64,000 nt of DNA from Pseudomonas quebecensis (GCF_026410085.1 NZ_CP112866.1:2108001-2172000); one strand, 5' to 3'; counted from the first letter of the stretch, positions 33,304 to 43,263 are shown. Notes: a model not told the origin generated them from the letters alone. A program made the numbers and translations.

Positions 33304-34776
33304 ATGAACAACCTTCAGTCGATGGACGCTGATGGCACGCTGCGCTTCGGTGCTTATGTCTTCCACCGCCAGCAACGCCTGGTCAGCAAGGCGGGTTGGC
33401 CCGTGCCCCTGGGCGGGCGGGCGCTGGATATTCTTGCAGTGCTGCTCGAGGCACCAGGGCAATTCGTCGATAAGGCGACCTTGATCGAGCGCGTCTGGCC
33501 GTGCAGCGTGGTGGAAGAAAACAACCTGCGCGTGCACATCGCCGCCTTGCGCCGTGCCTTCGATGGGCAGCGCTACATCCTCAATGATCCTCAACGCGGC
33601 TACTGCTTTGCGGCCGTGGTACAGGGTGCGCCGCTGCTGGCTGCGGCGCCGCGGCACAACCTCGGCGCCCGACTCAGCCCGGTGATCGGGCGCGACGAGC
33701 TGCTGGGCATGCTGGCCCGACGCTTGTCCGGGCAGCGCCTGATCACCCTCAGCGGGTACGCCGGCGTGGGCAAGAGCACCTTGGCCCTGGCGCTGGCCGA
33801 ACGCGTCCTGCCGCGCTACCGCGACGGTGTGTGGTGGGTGGACCTGGCCACGGTGAAGGCGCCGAGGGCGATGTTCGAGCAAGTGGCGGCGGTGTTGCAG
33901 CTGCAACCCCCAGGCACGCCCGACGAGCTGGCGCGTCAATTGGCGTCGCGTCAGTTGCTGCTGGTGCTCGATGGCGCCGACCTGCTGCTGAGCGCTTGCC
34001 GCCAGTGGCTGCGAGCAATACGCGCGTACGCGCCACGGGTCAGCGTCCTGATCAGCAGCCGTGAACCGTTGCACCTCCCCGGCGAATGGGTGCAGCAGGT
34101 GCCGCGCCTGGCGGTGCCGGCGCCGGCCGCGCTGGGCAGTGTCGAACAGGCGCTGGTCTGCCCGGCGGTGCAGTTGTTCGTGGCGCGCGCACGCGCCGGT
34201 CAGCAAGGCTTTGTGTTGCGCCCCCAGGATCTGGCGCCGTTGCGCGATATCGTATGGCGCCTTGACGGCCTGCCTTTGGCGCTGGAATTGGCGGCGGCGC
34301 AGGTGGACGCCCTGGGCATGCGTGGTGTGCAGGCGCAACTGCGCAAAGGCCTGCAGGTATTGACCCGAGGGCGCCGCACCGCAGTGGAACGTCACCGGTC
34401 CCTCATGGCCGCACTCGATTGGACCTATGAGCGCCTGAGCCTGCCGGAACGCTGGTTGTTCCTGCAATTGGGCCTGTTCAAACAGGCGGTGGACCTGCCG
34501 ACATTGAGCGCGCTGGTCACCGGCACCGAACTGGAACATGCCGACCTGTCATACGTGCTGGCGCGCCTGGTGAATGTCTCGCTGCTCAGCGTCCAGCCCG
34601 GCCCAGGCGCCCGTCGCTATCGCCTGCTTAACTGCCTGCGCAGCTACGCCCTGGCGCAATTGCGCGACCCGCGCCAGGTGGAGCGCCTGCAGCACGGCTA
34701 CACGCATTACCTGGGGACGTTCTCAGGCCGGCCGTTTGTCCTGCAGCTGGTCGAGCAGGCGGCGAGCGTCGACTAG
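33304..34776 (+). CDS. Winged-helix STAND ATPase regulator, short form
   Basis: 490 residues. Residues 10-105 are an OmpR-type DNA-binding winged helix (LRFGAYVFHRQQRLV... DKATLIERVWPCSVVEENNLRVHIAALRRAF). A STAND/NB-ARC-type ATPase follows: Walker A GYAGVGKST (about 158), Walker B LLLVLDGADLLL and the helical LPERWLFLQLGLF segment. It stops where the paralogue at 34723-37494 continues into a long helical repeat region, so it has no sensor tail. Its 3' end overlaps that paralogue by 54 bases on the opposite strand, so truncation by rearrangement is likely. Confidence 0.85.
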   Translation: MNNLQSMDADGTLRFGAYVFHRQQRLVSKAGWPVPLGGRALDILAVLLEAPGQFVDKATLIERVWPCSVVEENNLRVHIAALRRAFDGQRYILNDPQRGYCFAAVVQGAPLLAAAPRHNLGARLSPVIGRDELLGMLARRLSGQRLITLSGYAGVGKSTLALALAERVLPRYRDGVWWVDLATVKAPRAMFEQVAAVLQLQPPGTPDELARQLASRQLLLVLDGADLLLSACRQWLRAIRAYAPRVSVLISSREPLHLPGEWVQQVPRLAVPAPAALGSVEQALVCPAVQLFVARARAGQQGFVLRPQDLAPLRDIVWRLDGLPLALELAAAQVDALGMRGVQAQLRKGLQVLTRGRRTAVERHRSLMAALDWTYERLSLPERWLFLQLGLFKQAVDLPTLSALVTGTELEHADLSYVLARLVNVSLLSVQPGPGARRYRLLNCLRSYALAQLRDPRQVERLQHGYTHYLGTFSGRPFVLQLVEQAASVD

Positions 34777-37494
34777 ATCCGCCGTGGCGAAACCTTCGCT
34801 GAAACGCTCATACACGGCCTTGAGCATGTCCCGTGCAGCATCCGCGCGGCCCTGGCCCTGCCATACCCGCGCCAATGACACAACGCTGCGCAGCTCCCAG
34901 GCCAGCGCACCTTGGCGCCGCGCCAGCTCGATCGCCTCCTGCAGCAGGGTTTCGGCGGCCAGCGTGTCGCCGTGGCGCAGCCGTTGTTCGGCGCTCACTC
35001 GCAGAACCTCCGGCGCACACCAGCCTGCGGCACCGCTGCGGGCGCGGGCCTCGCCGTGCTCATCGACGTCGCTGGCGCCCAGGGTGATCAGGATGTCATC
35101 GATCAATCCCAGGCCCTGCAGGTCGTTGCCGGTCAGGATCCCCGCGTAATGCGCGGCCCAGGTCTGGAACAGCTGCACGCCATGCTTGTGCGACTGCTCC
35201 AGCAGCAGCGCCTGCAGCGACTGCGCCGCGGCCTGGTCGCCGTTATAGCGGGCAATTACCACGCCCGCCAGGGCCAGGGTGTAGCAGATCGACGTGCCGT
35301 GGTTGATTTGCTGTGCCAGCTCCAAGGCCTGGCGGGCGGTGCGCCAGGCGCGTTCGGCATGGCCTTGCAGCCACAGGATGCGCGCCAGCACGGTCAGCGA
35401 GGCGACACACTGGTCGTATTGCACACCAATGCCGTGGGCGAACCGGTTCAAGTGGCCGCTGTGGGCCATGCGCTGGAGCACCTGCTCGGCATTCTGGCGG
35501 GCCAGAATCTGGTTGCCCGTGTAGTGCTGCGCCAGCACTTGCAGGCGTTGATTGCTCACGCCCAGCAAGGGGTCGGTGCGCGGGTCCAGGCGGTCGAACT
35601 GCTGGCTCTGCGCCAACGCTTCGCCATAGCGACCGCTACACAGATTCACCGCCAAATGCCCGGAGATCGCACGCAACTGCCCGCTCAGGTCCTGGCATTG
35701 CTCCGCCAGGCGCCTGGCATCGTCGAACGCCGCGCCGCTCTGAAAGGCGCCGCCCACGGCATGGTATGACAGGCTGCCGAGGGCCAGTTGCAGCTGCATG
35801 GCCAACTGCGGGCAGGGCACATCGGTATTGGCCATCAGGTCCAGGGCCTTGCCCACGTACAAACCGTGTTCGCGCAGCAGTGACAACTCCTGCCACAGCG
35901 GCATCGTGCTGACGGTCAGGCGGATGGCCAGCGCGTGCGCGCCTTTTTCGCCCAGGCCCCAGTCGAGCGCGGCGCGGATATCCTCGCGCAGCGGTGCGTA
36001 GCGATCGATCCACGGCTGCGTGGCCAACGATGACCAATCGGCCTGCGCCTGTTCCATCAGCGCCAGGCAGCGCTCGGCGTGGCGCTCGCGGGTCGCGTCG
36101 AGTTCCTGGGCGAGGCTGAGTTTTTCCAGGGCGTAGGCGCGTGTGATATCCAGCAGGCGATAGACCATGTCGTCATCGCCGGGCTCGACGTTCAGCAGCG
36201 ATTTGCCCACCAGTTGGGTGATCGCGCCGGGCACCTGCGCCGCCGAAAGCGCTTGGCCGGCGATGACTGCTGTGGCGCTGGCCAAACTGAAGCCATCGCG
36301 AAACACCGCCAGACGGCGCAGGCAGATCTGCTCGTCGGCGCCCAGCAGGTTGAAGCTCCAGTCCAGCGTGGCGCGCAGGGTGTGATGGCGGGGCAGGGCA
36401 TTGTCCCGGCCACGGTTGAGCAGGCCGGGATTGTCGTCCAGTTGCGTCAGCAGTCCCGGCAGGCCGAAGCGCTCGATCTGCGCCGCCACCAGCTCGATGG
36501 CCAGGGGAATACCGTCGAGGCGTTGGCAGATATCGATCGCCAGGGGCAGCTCGGTTTCGCTGAGTTCAAAGTGCTCCTGATGCGCCATGGCCCGTTCGAT
36601 CAGCAGTTGCAGGGCCGGGTAGCCAAGGGCCTGGGCGCGGTTGACGCTGGCGGGTGGGCAGGCCAGCGGGTCCAGGCGCTGCACGTACTCACCCTCGGCG
36701 CGCAGCGCTTCGCGGCTGGTGGCCAGAATGTGCACGTGAGGGGCGTGGCGCAGCAGGGTTTCGCTGATCAGCGCGATGTCGTCCAGCAGGTGCTCGCAGT
36801 TGTCGATCACCAACAGCAGCTGACGCTCCTGCAGGCTGCACGCGAAGGTCACCAGCGGCCCGTGTGCGGCCGGTGCGAGGTCGAGCAGGGCGGCGAGGTT
36901 GGGCAGAATCAGCGACGGTGTGCTCAGGGGCGCCAGGTCCAGCAGGTGAATCCCGTCGCGGTAATGGCCGATCAGCAATTCCGCCACGCGCAGCGCCACG
37001 GTGGTCTTGCCGATGCCGCCGGCGCCGGTCAGGGTGACAAAGCGTTGTGCGGGCAACTGCTGCACCAGGCTGTCGATCAGCGCATGGCGCCCGATCATGC
37101 GAGTGCGGCGCAGGGGCAGGTTGTGGCATGGACGCTGGGGAACACCATCGCTGGGCAGGCTCATCGGTTCAATGCTCAGTGGCGCAACAAAACTGTAGCC
37201 GCGCTGGGCCACCGTGACGATATAACGCTGCCCGGCCTGGCCATCGCCCAATGCCTTGCGCAGCGCCGCCATGTGCACCCGCAGGTTGCCGTCTTCCACC
37301 ACGCTTTTAGGCCAGACCCGCGCGATCAGTTCCTGCTTGCTCACCACATTGCCGGCCTGCTCCAGCAGGATCAGCAGAATATCCACCGCCCGCCGGCCCA
37401 GGCGCAGGGGGCGATCGGCCTCCAGCACCAGGCGTTGGCGTGGGTGGACGCGGTAGGGGCCGAACTGCACGGCCTGATCACGAAGGTCACTCAT
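34723..37494 (-). CDS. Winged-helix STAND ATPase regulator with TPR-like tail
   Basis: 923 residues from ATG 37494. Same start as the neighbour: winged helix (VQFGPYRVHPRQRLVLEADRP... KQELIARVWPKSVVEDGNLRVHMAALRKAL), then the ATPase with Walker A GAGGIGKTT and Walker B LLLVIDNCEHLLDD. The last about 400 residues are helical repeats resembling TPR (ERAWRTARQALELAQQINHG). Such AfsR/MalT-like proteins switch transcription when a ligand and ATP bind; the ligand is unknown. Convergent with its shorter paralogue. Confidence 0.87.
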   Translation of the reverse strand: MSDLRDQAVQFGPYRVHPRQRLVLEADRPLRLGRRAVDILLILLEQAGNVVSKQELIARVWPKSVVEDGNLRVHMAALRKALGDGQAGQRYIVTVAQRGYSFVAPLSIEPMSLPSDGVPQRPCHNLPLRRTRMIGRHALIDSLVQQLPAQRFVTLTGAGGIGKTTVALRVAELLIGHYRDGIHLLDLAPLSTPSLILPNLAALLDLAPAAHGPLVTFACSLQERQLLLVIDNCEHLLDDIALISETLLRHAPHVHILATSREALRAEGEYVQRLDPLACPPASVNRAQALGYPALQLLIERAMAHQEHFELSETELPLAIDICQRLDGIPLAIELVAAQIERFGLPGLLTQLDDNPGLLNRGRDNALPRHHTLRATLDWSFNLLGADEQICLRRLAVFRDGFSLASATAVIAGQALSAAQVPGAITQLVGKSLLNVEPGDDDMVYRLLDITRAYALEKLSLAQELDATRERHAERCLALMEQAQADWSSLATQPWIDRYAPLREDIRAALDWGLGEKGAHALAIRLTVSTMPLWQELSLLREHGLYVGKALDLMANTDVPCPQLAMQLQLALGSLSYHAVGGAFQSGAAFDDARRLAEQCQDLSGQLRAISGHLAVNLCSGRYGEALAQSQQFDRLDPRTDPLLGVSNQRLQVLAQHYTGNQILARQNAEQVLQRMAHSGHLNRFAHGIGVQYDQCVASLTVLARILWLQGHAERAWRTARQALELAQQINHGTSICYTLALAGVVIARYNGDQAAAQSLQALLLEQSHKHGVQLFQTWAAHYAGILTGNDLQGLGLIDDILITLGASDVDEHGEARARSGAAGWCAPEVLRVSAEQRLRHGDTLAAETLLQEAIELARRQGALAWELRSVVSLARVWQGQGRADAARDMLKAVYERFSEGFATADLVDARRLLDQLQDKRPA

Positions 37495-37552
37495 GGGTGG
37501 CCATGCTCTGGGAACGGTAGGCGGCCAGCATAGGCCAGGCGCGTGCATACCA

Positions 37553-37951
37553 CTAGGCGGCGATCACCTGCGACTTGTGACGCAGTTGGTGATTTCGCCA
37601 GGTCATCGGGTTGACCCCTTCGCTGCGGGTGAACATATGGCAGAAGTGCGCCTGGTCGCAGAACCCGCACTCCAGGCTGATTTGCGTCAGGCTCAGGGAA
37701 GACGAAATGATCAGCTCTTTGGCGCGCTGGATGCGTTGTTGACGAATCCATTCCTGGGGCGACAATCCGGTGGTGCATTTGAACGCCCGGGAGAAATGGC
37801 TGCGCGACAGCGCGCAGGCCTGGGCCAGGTCGGCGATGGCCAGGCTTTCGCCCAGGTTGGCCAGGATCAGTTGTTTGGCGATACGTTCGCGCCGGGGGCA
37901 GAGGCCGCCGGTGGCGGGCAGGCGGGGCGCACAGTACTCAAGTCGGGCCAT
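37553..37951 (-). CDS. Short AraC-family regulator
   Basis: 132 residues from ATG 37951: only a DNA-binding domain with a basic N-terminus. HTH1 LAIADLAQACALSRSHFSRAFKCTTGLSP and HTH2 LTQISLECGFCDQAHFCHMFTRSEGVNP are complete. Single-domain AraC proteins of the SoxS/MarA type act without a ligand domain. It is divergent from the LysR gene at 38166. A longer in-frame upstream extension crosses that promoter region and is not accepted. Confidence 0.85.
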   Translation of the reverse strand: MARLEYCAPRLPATGGLCPRRERIAKQLILANLGESLAIADLAQACALSRSHFSRAFKCTTGLSPQEWIRQQRIQRAKELIISSSLSLTQISLECGFCDQAHFCHMFTRSEGVNPMTWRNHQLRHKSQVIAA

Positions 37952-38165
37952 GACAGTTATCCGCAGTCGATGGGAACGTTCCCGGTGAATGGATGCAGTG
38001 TAGACCGCTGCATTCTTGGCGCCGGAGCCTGTGCCTGACGAGTTAATCGTTGTTAATTTTGCCAGGTGCGGCCGCCTGGATCGGCGAAAAAGACAGCACA
38101 GGCATGCAACCCGCAACACGCTGAATGTGCTTAGCTGGCGGCCTGATAACCGTCTGGATAGCGCC

Positions 38166-39074
38166 ATGAACCGCAATGACCTGCGCCGCGTCGACATGAA
38201 CCTGCTGGTGATTTTCGAAGCCTTGATGTTCGAGAAGAACCTGACCCGGGTCGCCGAAAAACTGTTTATGGGGCAACCGGCGGTAAGCGCGGCGCTGGGG
38301 CGTCTGCGCGACCTGTTCGACGATCCGCTGCTGCTGCGCAATGGGCGGGGCATGGAGCCTACGCCACGGGCGGTGGCGATCCTCAAGGAGCTGCAACCGG
38401 CCATGGACACCATTTCCGGAGCGGTCAGCCGCGCCAAGGATTTCGATCCTTCCACCAGCTGCGCGGTATTTCGCATCGGCCTGTCCGACGACGCCGAATT
38501 CGGCCTGTTCCCGCCCTTGCTCAGCCAACTGCGCGAAGAAGCACCGGGGATTATCGTGGTGGTACGCCGGGCCAATTACCTGCTGATGTCATCGTTGCTG
38601 GCCAGTGGCGAGATCTCGGTGGGCGTCAGTTACACCACCGAACTGCCGGCGAATGCCAAGCGCAGGAAGCTGCGGGATATCCCGTGCAAGGTCCTGCGCG
38701 GCGACGACGGCGCAGCGCCGCTGAGCCTGGACGACTATTGCGAGCGGCCCCATGCGATGGTGTCGTTTTCCGGGGACTTGAGCGGCAATATCGACCTGGA
38801 CCTGGCGCGCATCGGTCGGGCGCGGCGAGTGGTGCTGGCGGTGCCGCAGTTCAGTGGCCTGCGAGCCTTGCTGGCCGGCACGCAGATCATCGCCACCGTG
38901 CCGGACTACGCGGCATGCGCGCTGACCGAGGGCACGTCATTGCGCGCCGAAGACCCGCCGTTCGCGATTGATGCGGCAGAGTTATCGATGGTGTGGAGCG
39001 GGGTCCATGACAATGACCCGGCGGAGCGCTGGTTGCGCGCGCGGATTGCCGAGCATATGGCGCGCAAAGTGTGA
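38166..39074 (+). CDS. LysR-family transcriptional regulator (NodD/LeuO-like)
   Basis: 302 residues from ATG 38166. The HTH reads LRRVDMNLLVIFEALMFEKNLTRVAEKLFMGQPAVSAALGRLRDLFDDPLLLR, the NodD/LeuO-type opening. The effector domain follows. It is divergent from the short AraC regulator and convergent with the transketolase gene. Targets cannot be told. Confidence 0.92.
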   Translation: MNRNDLRRVDMNLLVIFEALMFEKNLTRVAEKLFMGQPAVSAALGRLRDLFDDPLLLRNGRGMEPTPRAVAILKELQPAMDTISGAVSRAKDFDPSTSCAVFRIGLSDDAEFGLFPPLLSQLREEAPGIIVVVRRANYLLMSSLLASGEISVGVSYTTELPANAKRRKLRDIPCKVLRGDDGAAPLSLDDYCERPHAMVSFSGDLSGNIDLDLARIGRARRVVLAVPQFSGLRALLAGTQIIATVPDYAACALTEGTSLRAEDPPFAIDAAELSMVWSGVHDNDPAERWLRARIAEHMARKV

Positions 39075-39107
39075 AATCGGCGCTAGGTCGTAGTCGCAAA
39101 AAGAGCT

Positions 39108-39136
39108 GAGGGAGCCCGATTCAATCGAGCTCCCCG
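39108..39136 (-). terminator. Possible terminator after the transketolase gene
   Basis: On the minus strand GGGAGC, TCGATTGAATCGG, GCTCCC, then TCAGCTC and TTTTT. The T-run is not directly attached to the stem, so it is weaker than the others in this window. Confidence 0.45.
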
Positions 39137-39161
39137 CGCCGCCCTGGCAAAGAGGTGACTG

Positions 39162-41216
39162 TCAGTGGGTTGCCAGTCGAATCTGGGCCTTGGCTTCTTT
39201 CACCACATGCTCAACCGTGAATCCGAACTTCGCCTGGAGTTTGCTCAGCGGTGCCGAAGCACCAAAACTGTTCATCACCACCTTGGCGCCCGTCTGGCCC
39301 ACATACCGATCCCAGCCCAAGGGGCCGGCCTGTTCGACTACCACTCGGGCGGTCAGCGCCGGGGGCAGCACGCTGTCGCGGTAGGCCTGGTCCTGATCCT
39401 CGAACAGCTCCCAGCTGGGCATGGACACCACTCGCGCGCCGATCCCGTCAGCCTTGAGCTGTTCATAGGCCGCCACGGCCAGGCTGACCTCACTGCCCGT
39501 CGCGATCAGGATGACTGCAGGCGCGTCAGCGCCTGCCAACACATAGGCGCCCCTGGCGGCACCGCAAGCCGGCGCGTACAGCGTGCGGTCCAGCGTCGGC
39601 AGCGGTTGGCGTGACAGCACCATGCAGCTTGGCCGATGGGTCTGGGCCAGGGCGACCTTCCACAGTTCCAGGGTTTCATTGGCGTCGCCAGGCCGCAGGG
39701 TGAGCAATCCGGGGGTGGCGCGCAGTTGGGTCAGGTGCTCGATGGGTTGGTGTGTCGGTCCGTCTTCACCGACGCCAATCGAGTCGTGGGTAAACACGAA
39801 CACCACCGGCAATTCCATGATTGCCGCAAGGCGGATCGGCGGTTTCATGTAGTCGCTGAACACCAGGAACGTCGAGGTGTACGGCCGCAGGTAGGACAAT
39901 GCCAAACCATTGGCAATCGCGCCCATGGCATGTTCGCGGATGCCGAAGTGCAGGTTGCGACCACTGTAGTCGTCGGCGCTGAAACGCCCGGCGCCGTCGA
40001 ACGTCAGGTTAGTCTTAGTCGACGGCGACAAGTCCGCCGAGCCACCGAGCAACCACGGGATCTGCTGGGCGAAGGCGTTCAGCACCTCACCACCGGAGGC
40101 GCGGCTGGCGACGCCTTTGGCATCCGCTGCAAAGCTGGGCAATTGTGTCTGCCAATGCTCGGGCATCAAGCCTGCGCGCATGCGGCGTAACTCATCGGCG
40201 CGCTGCGGGTCGAGGCCGGCCAACGCCTGGTTCCACGCTTGGAATAACGGCTCGGCGCGCTCGTACAGCGCATCGCGCAGGGCCGTGCGCGCGGCGTCGG
40301 GCACCAGGAAACTGGCATCCTGCGGCCAGCCGTACGCGGCCTTGGTCAGGCGTATTTCCTCGTCGCCCAACGGCTCGCCATGGGCGGCGGCGGTGTTGTG
40401 CTTGTGAGGCGAACCGTAGCCGATCACGCTGTCGACCACGATCAACGTGGGCGCGCCGGTATTGGTTTGGAATGTTTGCAGGGCGTGGCTCAACGCGGCC
40501 AGATCGTTGGCATCGGTGACGTGCAACGTGTGCCAGCCATAGGCCTGGAAGCGCTTGATCACATCCTCACTGAACGCAAGCTCAGTGTGGCCTTCGATGC
40601 TGATGGTGTTGTTGTCGTAGATCCAGCACAGGTTATCCAGCTTCAAGTGCCCGGCCATGGACGCCGCTTCGCTGCTGATGCCTTCCATCATGTCGCCGTC
40701 GCCGCACAGGGTGTAGACGTTGTAGTCGAACACCACCTGGCCGTCGTGGTTGAAGCGCTCGGCCAGCCAGCGTTCGGCCATCGCCATGCCGACGCTGTTG
40801 GCGCACCCCTGGCCGAGCGGGCCGGTGGTGGTTTCCACACCGGTGGTCATGCGGTATTCCGGGTGGCCGGGCGTCTTGGAGTCCGCTTGGCGGAACTGCT
40901 TGATATCGTCCAGGCTGATCGCCGGCTCGCCGGTGCGTTGGCCATGAGCGTCGATCTCCACCACACCGGCCAGGTGCAGCAGCGAGTACAGCAGCATCGA
41001 GGCATGGCCCACCGACAACACAAAGCGGTCTCGGTTAGGCCAGTCGGGTTGCTCCGGGTGGTAGCGCAGAAACCGGCTCCACAACGTATACCCCACCGGC
41101 GCCAGGCCCATGGGCGTGCCGGGATGGCCGGAATTGGCCTTCTGCACGGCGTCCATCGCCAGGGTGCGAAGGGTGTTGATGCATTGGGTGTCGACAGCAG
41201 TGGCTGGGTGAGTCAT
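39162..41216 (-). CDS. tkt: Transketolase (second-type)
   Basis: 684 residues from ATG 41216. The thiamine diphosphate enzyme signature is present: NSGHPGTPMGLAP, VLSVGHASMLLYSLLHL, the GDGDMMEGISSEAASMAGHLKLDNL cofactor motif ending with NN (YDNNTISIEG) and the second-domain FTHDSIGVGEDGPTHQPIE. It moves two-carbon units between sugar phosphates. The MTHPATAVDTQCINTL start differs from the housekeeping Pseudomonas Tkt (MPSRRERANAI type as I recall), so I read it as an extra copy. A stress-type promoter match is at 41247-41273. Confidence 0.92.
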   Translation of the reverse strand: MTHPATAVDTQCINTLRTLAMDAVQKANSGHPGTPMGLAPVGYTLWSRFLRYHPEQPDWPNRDRFVLSVGHASMLLYSLLHLAGVVEIDAHGQRTGEPAISLDDIKQFRQADSKTPGHPEYRMTTGVETTTGPLGQGCANSVGMAMAERWLAERFNHDGQVVFDYNVYTLCGDGDMMEGISSEAASMAGHLKLDNLCWIYDNNTISIEGHTELAFSEDVIKRFQAYGWHTLHVTDANDLAALSHALQTFQTNTGAPTLIVVDSVIGYGSPHKHNTAAAHGEPLGDEEIRLTKAAYGWPQDASFLVPDAARTALRDALYERAEPLFQAWNQALAGLDPQRADELRRMRAGLMPEHWQTQLPSFAADAKGVASRASGGEVLNAFAQQIPWLLGGSADLSPSTKTNLTFDGAGRFSADDYSGRNLHFGIREHAMGAIANGLALSYLRPYTSTFLVFSDYMKPPIRLAAIMELPVVFVFTHDSIGVGEDGPTHQPIEHLTQLRATPGLLTLRPGDANETLELWKVALAQTHRPSCMVLSRQPLPTLDRTLYAPACGAARGAYVLAGADAPAVILIATGSEVSLAVAAYEQLKADGIGARVVSMPSWELFEDQDQAYRDSVLPPALTARVVVEQAGPLGWDRYVGQTGAKVVMNSFGASAPLSKLQAKFGFTVEHVVKEAKAQIRLATH

Positions 41217-41246
41217 GAACCGGTCTCCCTCGGTGTGCGATCTGCA

Positions 41247-41273
41247 GTGGAGGGCAGGACGGCGCAAAAGGTT
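41247..41273 (-). promoter_or_regulatory. Candidate ECF-type promoter of the transketolase gene
   Basis: On the minus strand AACCTT (41273-41268), 16 bases, TCCAC (41251-41247). Same twelve-base core AAACCTTTTGCG and the same spacing as before the DUF4142 gene. It ends 30 bases before the ATG at 41216. Confidence 0.45.
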
Positions 41274-41391
41274 TGATCTCATCTCCCCTGCCGCGACGAA
41301 CGGGGCGAGATTGATCCTGGACATGACAAGACCCCGGTCAATGGTCTAGCTTCAAGGGCGTCAGCCATTGATCAACATGCGGAGGTACGCC

Positions 41392-41616
41392 ATGCCAGTG
41401 AAACACGACCTGTATCAGGATTTGGGGTTGAGCAAGGAAGCCGTTCACGAACGCAGGGCAAGCGATAAACGTCTGGACTCGCTGCTCAGCCAATACGACG
41501 CCGCCGATGCGGACGTAGTGAAGGCCGAAGGAGCAAGTGCCAGCGATGAGGACGTGGAAAAACTGAAGAAAAAACGCTTATTGGTGAAAGACAAGATCGT
41601 GGCGCAATTGGGCTGA
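41392..41616 (+). CDS. YdcH family (DUF465) protein
   Basis: 74 residues, a predicted helical hairpin with heptad-like charge pattern (HERRASDKRLDSLLSQYDAADADVV, EDVEKLKKKRLLVKDKIVAQL). Length and the KKxRLxxKDxI motif are those of YdcH/DUF465, function unknown. A Shine-Dalgarno (CGGAGGTA) precedes ATG 41392. Divergent from the transketolase gene. A GAGCGAG-type hairpin follows it. Confidence 0.82.
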   Translation: MPVKHDLYQDLGLSKEAVHERRASDKRLDSLLSQYDAADADVVKAEGASASDEDVEKLKKKRLLVKDKIVAQLG

Positions 41617-41624
41617 GCACAACC

Positions 41625-41648
41625 TGGGAGCGAGTAAGCTCGCTCCCA
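41625..41648. repeat. GAGCGAG-class hairpin repeat
   Basis: TGGGAGCGAG / CTCGCTCCCA, a perfect 10-base stem with loop TAAG, between the YdcH gene and the end of the HglS gene. It resembles a second REP class of Pseudomonas and may end transcripts from both sides. Confidence 0.65.
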
Positions 41649-41690
41649 CTCAAAGGGCAGTTTTATCCAGGACTGCATGAACGGTAGCGT

Positions 41691-43067
41691 TCAGGCCAAC
41701 AACACCCGCAAACACTCCTCCATCGATCGCTGTTGCGTCTCTGCATACAACTTCAATTCATCAAGGGTCGGGCTGCCCAGGGCCTGCTCGAACTCGGCCT
41801 GGTTCGAGTTGGCCGAGTAGTGACTTTGCGCAGCGTCCCCCAGGTTCGACTGGAAGATTCCGGCTGCGCTCACTGGCAGGAAGTCCTCATAGACCAATGG
41901 TTCTACATCGATGTGTCCTGCGTCGATCAGCGCCGGCAGGGTGCGGGGTTGGTCGGCCTGGCCGCGGGCTGCCATGCCTGTGTGCGTGGCGAAGTAGCGA
42001 AAGTACGCCAGGCCCTGTTCGCGCATGTGCGTGTAGTTATCGGGGAACGCCTGGAAGTGCTGCGCCATCAACTGCGTGTAGCGCGCGGCGTTGCTCTCGT
42101 TGGGGAAGGTGCCCAACTCATCACGGGCGGCATTCAGCAGGCGGTCATACAGCGCGCGGCCCTTGGGCGTGAGTGCGACGCCGCGGTGTTCGATTTCGCC
42201 GAAACGTGCGCTGTGGCTGCCTTGGGCGTCGGTGAATGCGATGGGTTCGTCGAGGGCCTTGAAGCTGGTCTGGCGCAGCAGGATCGGACACTGGCGGCGG
42301 GGCGGGCCTTCGATCACGGCCTTGGGCGTGATGCCTTTACTGGGCATGGCGGCTTGTACTTGGTCGATGTCCAGGGTGCGCGGGGTGAGGTGGTTGATAT
42401 GCGGGCCCTTGAAGGCCACCACGTCGGCGATCAGGCGATGCTGGTCGCTGAGTTGCCGGTATTGCGTGGCGGTAACCGTGGCAGTGTGGTGCCAGCGGAA
42501 CGTTTCCAGGGCCTGGCGAATAAATTCATCGGCGGCCGCTGCGTTGAGGCCGCCGTCTCGCTCCGCCTGCTCGATCAACGCCAGGGCGCCCTGGGTGAAG
42601 ATCGAGCGTTTGGCCAGGGCGGTTTCGGCGAAGACGCGCAGTTCGGGGTCTTCGATCAGTTCCAGGCGCAGCAGCGACGTGAATACGCGAAACGGGCTGG
42701 CTTGCAGCGCGCTTTCATGCACCGCGCGGAACGCGGTGGAATGCACCGGTACGCCCGCCGGGGTCAGGTCGTAATAGCCCACCGGCTGCATGCCCATGAC
42801 CGCGAACAAACGGCGGATGGTAGCCAGCTCGGCGGCCGTGCCCAGGCGAATGGCGCCATGACGTTCCATGTCCAGGCGCTGGATTTCGCCGGTGCGTTGC
42901 AGCTGTTGCGCCAGTACCGGGTCGGCCTCAAGCGCCTGTGCGTTGACCTGCGCCACCAGTTCCATCAGCGCGCCATACAGCGGGACTTCCTCGCGGTACA
43001 TCTCGGACATGGCCTTGGAAAAGCCCTTGCGAATCTCGTCTGGGCTGACAGGTGCGCTGGCTGGCAT
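41691..43067 (-). CDS. hglS: 2-oxoadipate dioxygenase/decarboxylase HglS (YdcJ, DUF1338)
   Basis: 458 residues from ATG 43067. The DUF1338 motifs are clear: VGYYDLTPAGVPVHSTAFRAV with the metal His and a nearby Arg, FKGPHINHLTPRTLDID with the second His, and FGEIEHRGVALTPKGRALYD with the metal Glu. HglS turns 2-oxoadipate into D-2-hydroxyglutarate in D-lysine breakdown. It is a single gene, divergent from the glycosidase at 43264. Confidence 0.9.
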   Translation of the reverse strand: MPASAPVSPDEIRKGFSKAMSEMYREEVPLYGALMELVAQVNAQALEADPVLAQQLQRTGEIQRLDMERHGAIRLGTAAELATIRRLFAVMGMQPVGYYDLTPAGVPVHSTAFRAVHESALQASPFRVFTSLLRLELIEDPELRVFAETALAKRSIFTQGALALIEQAERDGGLNAAAADEFIRQALETFRWHHTATVTATQYRQLSDQHRLIADVVAFKGPHINHLTPRTLDIDQVQAAMPSKGITPKAVIEGPPRRQCPILLRQTSFKALDEPIAFTDAQGSHSARFGEIEHRGVALTPKGRALYDRLLNAARDELGTFPNESNAARYTQLMAQHFQAFPDNYTHMREQGLAYFRYFATHTGMAARGQADQPRTLPALIDAGHIDVEPLVYEDFLPVSAAGIFQSNLGDAAQSHYSANSNQAEFEQALGSPTLDELKLYAETQQRSMEECLRVLLA

Positions 43068-43263
43068 AGAAAAATTCCTGATGACAATGGAAGAGGGCGT
43101 GAGCGTTGGCTGGATTTTGTTGAGCCCTGGGGCGGCTTGCAAACGAAGAATCCTCTGGACTTCATTCTGCAAACGAATGAGTCAAGGTAAAACCGAGTTC
43201 ATGTGCATTGATACGCGCAGGGGTTCTACACTGGCCGCCACCCATTGCCTGATGGAGGATCGG

